Source: Chloroflexota bacterium
GTDB taxonomy: Bacteria; Chloroflexota; Dehalococcoidia; GIF9; UBA5629
DNA: 11,011 nucleotides
Reading direction: 5' to 3'
Assembly (NCBI GenBank): GCA_026389635.1
Contig: JAPLHM010000170.1
Coordinates: forward strand, 1-11,011
The notes beneath the pieces are model-generated. The model was not told where the DNA came from. It saw nothing but the letters and a program-made list of their open reading frames with translations, and ran no database searches. The translations under genes were made by a program, and so were the position numbers. Numbering within the stretch: position 1 is the first letter of the stretch; each line of letters opens with the position of its first letter. Positions 6,255 to 11,011 of this stretch are shown here, piece by piece.

Positions 6255-7424
6255 TCAGGGCTTTACGAACCTGGGCATGCTGCGCCCCTTCCATCGTGCC
6301 TTGCCCTGCATGGTAAGAATCATCGAAGCTAAGGCGACCACCAACATAAAGGCGGCGCTCAGGGGGTAGATCAGAACAAGGTAAAGCGGGAAATGGAACC
6401 GTGCATGGCTGACCGTCCACAGCGCCAGGCTGATTATAACGGCTGTGGCGGCCATGGCCGTGACCTCCACCGGCATCTGCGCTTGCGCCAGTCCAATTCC
6501 CAGCACCAGCGGCGGACTGACAAAGACTATTAACACCAGTGCCCACATCAGTATCATGAAAAGAGGGTCGAAATTGAACGTGGCAAAGGTGCTTTTGGTC
6601 AACCCTCTCCAAACCTGTTCGAAATTGCGGTACATCCTGCAGGTGACCAGGCCGCCGCCGTCCAGCAGCTTGTACTTCATGCCCATGGCGTGCACCCGCC
6701 TGCCTATGGCGATATCGTCGACCACGTTGTGCCTGACCGCCGCGTACCCCCCGGCTGCCTCGTAAGCGTCCCTGCGGAAGACCAGGAACTGTCCCAGCAC
6801 GGCGAAGAGCAGTGGGTTGCGCTGAAGGCGGGTAAGCCCCAGGGGAACCCCGCACAGCATGCCCAGGTAAAAGGCCGGTATGCTCAGCATTTCGGACCAC
6901 GAGACAATAATCTGCCGCGGCAGCGCTGAAATGAGCGCAGCCTTCTCGTATACCATGGCAGCCGCCGCACCGCGCAGCATGCCCGGTTCATGATAGGTGT
7001 CCGCATCGACAAAAACCAGCAGTTCGCCGTCGGCAGCCAGCGCGAGCTGGTTACACGCCCAATGCTTGCCCAGCCAGTCATCGGGCAGCGGCTTGCCCTT
7101 TATAAGGATAAGACGTGGATCTTTAAGCGCGAGCTCCTGCAGTATCTGCCAGGTCCGGTCAGTGGAGTTATCGTCTAACACTATGACCTGGAAATCGGGG
7201 TAATCCTGGTCCAGCAGGCTTTTGGCGCACCTGCCTATGTTGGGCTCTTCATTGCGGGCCGGGACCAGCACCGAACAGCGCGGCCAGGCGGTGGGCGCAG
7301 GGTAGCTGTAAAGGCGGCGCAGGTAGCGCAGATTGCCGAGCGCTATAATCAGCACTACAACCAGGCTGACAACTACTGCGGACTGGATGTAGAAAAGGAT
7401 GTCTGAGAATAATATTTGATGCAC
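6255..7424 (-). CDS. Membrane-anchored family-2 glycosyltransferase A
   Basis: A 389-residue GT2-type (GT-A fold) glycosyltransferase. Layout is one N-terminal membrane segment (about 12-30), a cytosolic catalytic domain, then about three C-terminal membrane segments (about 288-312, 322-338, 347-371) and a basic 'WKGRSMPRF' tail. Catalytic marks are 'VLVPARNEE' (52-60), 'LDDNSTD' (83-89), the DxD metal site 'VDADT' (139-143), the acceptor or base motif 'VVDDIAIGRRV' (234-244) and 'RMYRNFEQVWRGLTK' (263-277) in the place of QxxRW. The architecture resembles CruC/CrtQ-type transferases that glycosylate membrane lipids or carotenoids; the substrate cannot be told. The start is GTG with AGGA 4 nt upstream; an upstream ATG in that region meets a TAG at once. 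It is 51 bp downstream of its paralogue (glycosyltransferase B) and 4 nt upstream of folC. Confidence 0.88.
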   Translation of the reverse strand: MHQILFSDILFYIQSAVVVSLVVVLIIALGNLRYLRRLYSYPAPTAWPRCSVLVPARNEEPNIGRCAKSLLDQDYPDFQVIVLDDNSTDRTWQILQELALKDPRLILIKGKPLPDDWLGKHWACNQLALAADGELLVFVDADTYHEPGMLRGAAAAMVYEKAALISALPRQIIVSWSEMLSIPAFYLGMLCGVPLGLTRLQRNPLLFAVLGQFLVFRRDAYEAAGGYAAVRHNVVDDIAIGRRVHAMGMKYKLLDGGGLVTCRMYRNFEQVWRGLTKSTFATFNFDPLFMILMWALVLIVFVSPPLVLGIGLAQAQMPVEVTAMAATAVIISLALWTVSHARFHFPLYLVLIYPLSAAFMLVVALASMILTMQGKARWKGRSMPRFVKP

Positions 7425-7987
7425 TCTGTCCTACGTCATGTATCAGGCGGCCATATCTTTCCTTCCGGCGCGTATTCAGGGTATCTTGCGGTTGGGCATT
7501 TTACGGTCCTTCCAGGTAGCCTGCCCCGAGATGGTGAGGAACATGGATGAAAAGGCAATGGCTGTCATGAGCGATATGCTTACCGGGTAGAGCAAAACCA
7601 TGTACAGCGGGAACTTGAAGCGGTGGTAGTAGGAGCCAAACAGGACCAGGCAGGCCGCAACGCAGATGGCTGCCAGTCCCACCGATAATGCCGGTGGATA
7701 CTCGGGTATCTTGTGCACGCCCAGTACTATGATAGGCTCCCAGAAAACAAAGTTGATCCACAGCCAGGTGAATATGAAAAGAGGCACGTTATATCCATAA
7801 GAGGGGAACACGTTTTTGGTCAGTCCCCGGTGCACCTCCGTCCAGTTATGGTACATGCGGCAGGTGACGTTATCTGTACCGTCGAATACGCGGTAGCGCA
7901 TACCCGAGGCAGAGACTTTCTCCGCCAGTTGCAGGTCGTCCAGCACGCTCTGCCGTATACTCTGGAAGCCCCCGGCTGCCTCGTAAG
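6748..7987. repeat. Exact short matches between the tandem glycosyltransferase genes
   Basis: A 19-bp identical direct match, 6748-6766 and 7969-7987, encodes YEAAGG in both glycosyltransferases. A second identical stretch of 17 bp, 7063-7079 and 8284-8300, encodes DWLGKH. They are remnants of a tandem gene duplication, or of gene conversion, rather than a mobile repeat. Confidence 0.6.
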
Positions 7988-8636
7988 ATGTGCGCCGGAA
8001 CAGCATAAGTTTACCGCTCGAAGACGCCAGCTTGGTGTTTCCCGGCCTCAAGCGTGGTGGCAGGGGCACGTTGGCAAAGGCCCCCAGGGCAAAGGCAGGC
8101 ATTAGCAGCTTCTCTGCCAGACTATGAAGAATGTGCCTGGGTAAAATGGAAATCATATCCGCCTTCTCTTCCAGCAGGGCTGCCGTGGCGCAGCGCAGGG
8201 TGTCCGGCGCGTGAACCGTATCTGCATCCGTGAACATAAGCAATTCACCATCGGCCGCCCTATAGAGCTGGTGGCAGGCCCAGTGCTTGCCCAGCCAGTC
8301 CGGCGGTAGCGGTTGGCCGCTTATGATCTTCAGCCGGCTGTCGCCCTGCTCCAGTTTACTTAATATTGCAGCAGTGCCGTCCGTGGAATTGTCGTTAATC
8401 ACGATCACCTGGAAATCCGGATAGTCCTGTGCCAGCAGTGAGCTGACGCAGGGACCGATGGTATCCTCTTCGTTCCTGGCCGGCACCAGGACGGAAATAC
8501 GCGGAGCGGTCTTGAGGTTCCGATATTCCCGCAGATTGTGCAGCTTGCGCATATTGATGGCGCCTGTGGTCACCAGGTAAAGGACACAGAGTACCACCAG
8601 GATATTGGGCAACAGCAGCGGGTCGCCTGCAATCAT
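7476..8636 (-). CDS. Membrane-anchored family-2 glycosyltransferase B
   Basis: A paralogue of glycosyltransferase A with the same layout, 386 residues from the chosen start: N-terminal membrane segment (about 7-27), GT-A domain, then C-terminal membrane segments (about 284-306, 316-334, 343-367). Motifs are 'VLVPARNEE' (49-57), 'INDNSTD' (80-86), DxD in 'TDADT' (136-140), 'VLDDLQLAEKV' (231-241), 'RMYHNWTEVHRGLTK' (260-274) and a C-terminal 'WKDRKMPNRKIP' where A has WKGR. The open frame extends to an ATG at 8684, but I choose ATG 8636. It forms the classic ATGA overlap with the plsY stop, gives a length matching the paralogue and puts the membrane segment at the N-terminus; the longer form would overlap plsY by 52 bp. 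Role is probably sugar transfer to a lipid at the inner face of the membrane, an inference from architecture and from the neighbouring plsY. Confidence 0.87.
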   Translation of the reverse strand: MIAGDPLLLPNILVVLCVLYLVTTGAINMRKLHNLREYRNLKTAPRISVLVPARNEEDTIGPCVSSLLAQDYPDFQVIVINDNSTDGTAAILSKLEQGDSRLKIISGQPLPPDWLGKHWACHQLYRAADGELLMFTDADTVHAPDTLRCATAALLEEKADMISILPRHILHSLAEKLLMPAFALGAFANVPLPPRLRPGNTKLASSSGKLMLFRRTSYEAAGGFQSIRQSVLDDLQLAEKVSASGMRYRVFDGTDNVTCRMYHNWTEVHRGLTKNVFPSYGYNVPLFIFTWLWINFVFWEPIIVLGVHKIPEYPPALSVGLAAICVAACLVLFGSYYHRFKFPLYMVLLYPVSISLMTAIAFSSMFLTISGQATWKDRKMPNRKIP

Positions 8637-9250
8637 GGTTTTCTCAACACCCTGCCGAGCCATGCCTGCGGCTCCGGCCAGCATTTAAAATAGGAATAGC
8701 GCCTGATGGTGAGGATGGCGGTTTGCGCCAGTCCGGCACAGATAAGAGGCGCCCTGTTATTAATAAAAGGTTCCGGTATAAAAAGCAGGAAAAGGAGAAA
8801 AAGTAGCATGCCGCAAACGGAGGCCCATACCCAATTCTTTTGAAAAATAAACATGAACCCGATACAAAGAGCCATGGCTAACGGCCCCGGCCAGCCCGTC
8901 AGTCCCAGCCATACGCCGAAGGTGGTGGCGACGCCCATGCCGCCCCTGAATTTGAGGAAAGGGGAAAAGGCATGCCCCATCACAGGGGCCACGGCGACGG
9001 CGGCCAGGTCCCAGCCGGCAACCCCCGACATGGTTTGGGCCAGCAGAACGGGAACGGTGCCTTTGAAGGCGTCCAGCAGGGCAGCGATCACGTAGAGGAA
9101 CTTGCTGCCCGCCCGCGCCACATTGGTGGCCCCGGGAGAGCCGTCGCCGTACTCCCTTATGTCCTTGCGCAGGAATATTTTACCGATCCAGACGGAGAAA
9201 GGCAGGGAGCCGAGCACCAGCCCCGCGATTATCCAGGCCAGGCTGTTCAT
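8633..9250 (-). CDS. plsY: PlsY-family glycerol-3-phosphate acyltransferase, divergent
   Basis: A 205-residue polytopic membrane protein of the PlsY family, which transfers the acyl group of acyl-phosphate to glycerol-3-phosphate, the first step of phospholipid synthesis. The length is typical. Seen: 'GSLPFSVWIGK' (14-24), motif 1 'GDGSPGATNVAR' (35-46, usually GSGN-x-GATN-x-x-R), 'DAFKGTVPVLLA' (60-71), motif 2 'GHAFSPFLKFRGGMGVAT' (92-109, usually KGGKGVAT) and several hydrophobic segments. The C-terminal motif, normally H-x-x-N-I-x-R-L, reads roughly 'TIRRYSYFK' (181-189), with no His or Asn at the expected places. It may be an active lineage variant or a paralogue with another acceptor. 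The start is bounded by an in-frame TAA at 9254-9256, and no Shine-Dalgarno is present. First gene of the plsY-GT-GT-folC operon and divergent from pyrF by 25 bp. Confidence 0.88.
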   Translation of the reverse strand: MNSLAWIIAGLVLGSLPFSVWIGKIFLRKDIREYGDGSPGATNVARAGSKFLYVIAALLDAFKGTVPVLLAQTMSGVAGWDLAAVAVAPVMGHAFSPFLKFRGGMGVATTFGVWLGLTGWPGPLAMALCIGFMFIFQKNWVWASVCGMLLFLLFLLFIPEPFINNRAPLICAGLAQTAILTIRRYSYFKCWPEPQAWLGRVLRKP

Positions 9251-9275
9251 CAGTTAATTATTATATAATTAAGCC
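9251..9275. promoter_or_regulatory. Divergent plsY/pyrF promoter with overlapping -10 boxes
   Basis: The whole intergenic region is 25 bp. Bases 9254-9272 are all A/T and form an inverted repeat, TTAATTA (9254-9260) and TAATTAA (9266-9272). A perfect TATAAT is present on each strand: 9264-9269 on plus, 9265-9260 on minus. With standard spacing the plus transcript would start at 9276, the first base of the pyrF GTG, and the minus transcript near 9253, 3 nt before the plsY ATG. A four-of-six -35 (CTTACA, 9289-9284, 18-bp spacer) exists for the minus strand; no recognisable -35 exists for plus. Confidence 0.5.
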
Positions 9276-10073
9276 GTGGAATTTGTAAGCCGCCTGATTA
9301 ATGCCTCGCGACGCAACCGCAGCCTGTTGTGCGTGGGACTGGATCCTGACCCGTCGAAATTGCCGGTCAAGGATATTTTCGAATTTAACAAGGCCATTAT
9401 AGACGCTACCGCCGACCTGGTCTGCTGCTACAAGCCCAACCTGGCCTTCTACGAGGCCCTGGGCATACGCGGTCTGCAGGCTTTGAAGAAAACAGTGAAT
9501 TATATACCACGGGACATCCCTGTCATAGGCGATGCCAAGAGAGGGGATATCGGCAATACTGCAGCCGCCTATGCAAAGGCGCTTTTCGGCTACTATAAAT
9601 TCGACGCGGTGACGGTCAACCCTTACATGGGTTATGACTCGGTAAAACCCTTCCTTGATTACCGGGACAAGGGCATCTTCGTCGTCTGCCGCACCTCGAA
9701 CAGCAGCGCCTCCGACTTCCAGGACCTGGTGGATAATTTTGGAATGAAGTTTTACCAGACGGTTGCGCTGCGCGCCGGTGACTGGAACAAGGGCGGCAAC
9801 GTCGGCCTTGTGGTGGGCGCCACCTGTCCTGAAGAGTTGAAAGAGATAAGAAAGTTGTGCCCGGGCATGCCCCTGCTTATCCCCGGCATCGGCGCCCAGG
9901 GCGGTGACCTTGAGCTGTCCGTCAGGTATGGTGTCGATGCCGCAAAGGAAATGGCCATCATTGTGGCTGCACGCCAGGTGCTTTACGCTTCCAAAGGCCC
10001 GGACTATGCGCAGGCCGCCCGCAAAGCTGCCGGCGAATTGCGTGACGCTATTAACAGGTACCGCGGAATGTAG
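9276..10073 (+). CDS. pyrF: Orotidine 5'-phosphate decarboxylase, class 2
   Basis: Decarboxylates OMP to UMP, the last step of de novo pyrimidine synthesis, in the cytosol. The 265-residue length and the N-terminal 'SLLCVGLDPDPSKLP' (16-30) fit the class-2 PyrF family (about 270 residues, as in mycobacteria) rather than the shorter E. coli type. The catalytic motif is 'DAKRGDIGNTA' (86-96) with D86, K88 and D91. It is followed by 'VNPYMGYDSVKPFL' (114-127), 'GLVVGATCPEEL' (177-188), 'LIPGIGAQGGD' (201-211) and the phosphate-binding 'ARQVLYAS' (232-239). The start is GTG: an in-frame TAA at 9270-9272 rules out anything longer and starting here gives the normal N-terminus. No Shine-Dalgarno is visible, and a perfect -10 box puts transcription start on the GTG, so the message may be leaderless. 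dinB follows after 20 nt and is probably co-transcribed. No other pyr genes are in view. Confidence 0.95.
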   Translation: MEFVSRLINASRRNRSLLCVGLDPDPSKLPVKDIFEFNKAIIDATADLVCCYKPNLAFYEALGIRGLQALKKTVNYIPRDIPVIGDAKRGDIGNTAAAYAKALFGYYKFDAVTVNPYMGYDSVKPFLDYRDKGIFVVCRTSNSSASDFQDLVDNFGMKFYQTVALRAGDWNKGGNVGLVVGATCPEELKEIRKLCPGMPLLIPGIGAQGGDLELSVRYGVDAAKEMAIIVAARQVLYASKGPDYAQAARKAAGELRDAINRYRGM

Positions 10074-10093
10074 CGGTTTACACGGAGTAGCTG

Positions 10094-11011
10094 ATGGCTG
10101 AGATAATCAGGCTCTCTATGCGCACCATTTTTCATATCGATCTGGATGCCTTTTTTGTTACGGTCGAGCAAGTTCTTAACCCTGTCCTTCGTGGGAAGCC
10201 GGTGATAGTTGGCGGCAGGCCGGAGGGACGTGGAGTGGTGGCAGCGGCTTCCTACGAGGCGCGCAAATACGGTGTGCATTCGGCCATGCCCATTGCCAGG
10301 GCCAAAAAGCTCTGTCCCCAGGCCGTTTTTCTCACCGGCAATTACCGCAAATACGTGGAGTTTTCACAAAAATTCATAGATATACTCGGTGACTATACCC
10401 CGTCTCTTCAGTCCGGCGGACTGGACGAGGCCTATTTAGATGTAACGGGATGCGAGAATTTCGGCTCCTGGCGCAGCCTGGCCATGAAAATGAAGCAGCG
10501 CATCACGAAGGACACAGGACTGGTGGCATCTATTGGAATCGCAGCCTGCCGCGTGGTGGCCAAGGTGGCCTCTGACTATGGCAAGCCGGACGGCCTGATA
10601 GAAGTATTGCCCGGGGAAGAGAGGGCCTTTCTCTCTACACTGCCGGTGAGAAGGCTGCCTGGCGTTGGGGAAAAGACCGGCAAAGTGCTGAAAACTATGG
10701 GCATTGAGATTGTAGGCCAACTGGCGGATATGCCGGACGGTTCATTCAGGACGCGGTTCGGGGATGGCATGGCCTGGCTGCAACAGCATGCCAGGGGGAT
10801 AGATGACAGCCCGGTGGAAGCAAGGGGAGAGGCGAAATCGATCAGCAGAGAGACTACTTTTGAGAAGGATACAGTGGATTCGGCCATGCTCAGGGCCACG
10901 CTGCGCTATTTCGCGGAGAAATTGGGCGCGGAATTAAGGGATATGGATAAGATGACCCGGACGGTAACGCTCAAATTGAGATACGCGGATTTCGAGACTA
11001 TCAGCCGGGGC
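10094..11011 (+). CDS. dinB: DNA polymerase IV (Y-family), 3'-truncated by the window edge
   Basis: The first 306 codons of a Y-family translesion polymerase; the frame is open to the last base. The N-terminal 'TIFHIDLDAFFVTVEQ' (11-26) carries the metal aspartates D16 and D18 and the steric-gate Phe (F21). 'GVVAAASYEARKYGVHSAMP' (47-66) is the finger region with the conserved Y-x-A-R. 'GGLDEAYLDVTG' (108-119) holds catalytic D111 and E112. 'SIGIAACRVVAKVASDYGKPDG' (about 146-167) is the palm/thumb entry, followed by a helix-hairpin-helix 'RLPGVGEKTGKVLKTMGI' (187-204) and the start of the little-finger domain ('SISRETTF', 249-256). The start is ATG 10094 with GGAG (10084-10087) 6 nt upstream; a second ATG at 10118 has no Shine-Dalgarno. 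It lies 20 nt after pyrF. No LexA-type operator was recognised, so SOS control is not indicated. About the last 50-100 residues, including any beta-clamp-binding tail, are outside the window. Confidence 0.95.
   Translation, partial: MAEIIRLSMRTIFHIDLDAFFVTVEQVLNPVLRGKPVIVGGRPEGRGVVAAASYEARKYGVHSAMPIARAKKLCPQAVFLTGNYRKYVEFSQKFIDILGDYTPSLQSGGLDEAYLDVTGCENFGSWRSLAMKMKQRITKDTGLVASIGIAACRVVAKVASDYGKPDGLIEVLPGEERAFLSTLPVRRLPGVGEKTGKVLKTMGIEIVGQLADMPDGSFRTRFGDGMAWLQQHARGIDDSPVEARGEAKSISRETTFEKDTVDSAMLRATLRYFAEKLGAELRDMDKMTRTVTLKLRYADFETISRG

Noticed and set aside
5714..6316. Plus-strand open frame of 200 codons antisense to folC
   Set aside because: It covers the folC P-loop region in antisense and has no recognisable motif; a shadow of folC codon use.
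6211..6900. Minus-strand open frame of 229 codons overlapping glycosyltransferase A in another frame
   Set aside because: Its residues are out-of-frame reading of the GT2 gene, which has DxD and other motifs in the true frame.
8637..8684. Longer N-terminus (16 residues) for glycosyltransferase B from ATG 8684
   Set aside because: It would overlap plsY by 52 bp and place a non-hydrophobic extension before the membrane anchor; ATG 8636 gives a standard ATGA overlap and a length matching the paralogue.
10436..10899. Two minus-strand open frames opposite dinB
   Set aside because: They are antisense to the catalytic core of DNA polymerase IV, with no start signals or domain; shadows.

Overview
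This is a gene-dense bacterial chromosomal window (about 55-58% G+C by eye) with ten protein-coding genes and no RNA genes, mobile elements or CRISPR arrays. The style of several proteins points to Chloroflexota, most plausibly a Dehalococcoidia-like lineage. These are a stand-alone small SWIM zinc-finger protein, a class-2 PyrF, a DinB with a '(G)LDEAYLDVTG' catalytic motif, an unusual PlsY, and TldD/TldE next to PAC2 and HEAT-repeat genes. The taxonomy is inferred from protein recall, not from a search.

Region 1 (about 52-4458, minus strand) reads as one operon: tldD -> tldE/pmbA -> PAC2-family gene -> HEAT-repeat gene. All junctions are 0-4 nt gaps or a 1-nt overlap, so translation is probably coupled. 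TldD carries the HExxxH zinc site and the distal cysteine of the TldD/TldE peptidase, and its partner lacks them as expected. PAC2 and HEAT proteins are typically protein-interaction modules, so the operon looks like a peptide or protein turnover unit with two accessory proteins of unknown role.

Region 2 (4477-4876) is a divergent promoter region followed by a small plus-strand gene for an 84-residue CxC-CxH SWIM protein. It ends convergently with folC.

Region 3 (4922-9250, minus strand) is a second operon: plsY -> glycosyltransferase B -> glycosyltransferase A -> folC. The two glycosyltransferases are tandem paralogues with the same membrane layout. Together with a divergent PlsY-type acyltransferase they suggest membrane lipid or glycolipid synthesis. 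folC (folate polyglutamylation) appears to be a metabolically unrelated passenger.

Region 4 (9276-11011, plus strand) is pyrF (UMP synthesis) followed after 20 nt by dinB (DNA polymerase IV), which runs off the right edge. Only 25 bp separate plsY and pyrF. That gap holds a 19-bp all-A/T inverted repeat with a perfect TATAAT on each strand, placed so that both messages would begin at or within a few bases of the start codon.

The window is mostly housekeeping. The parts most worth a second look are the coupled TldD/TldE-PAC2-HEAT operon, the near-leaderless divergent promoter, the PlsY with altered active-site motifs and the tandem glycosyltransferases. I did not find a defence system or other clearly novel multi-gene machine.
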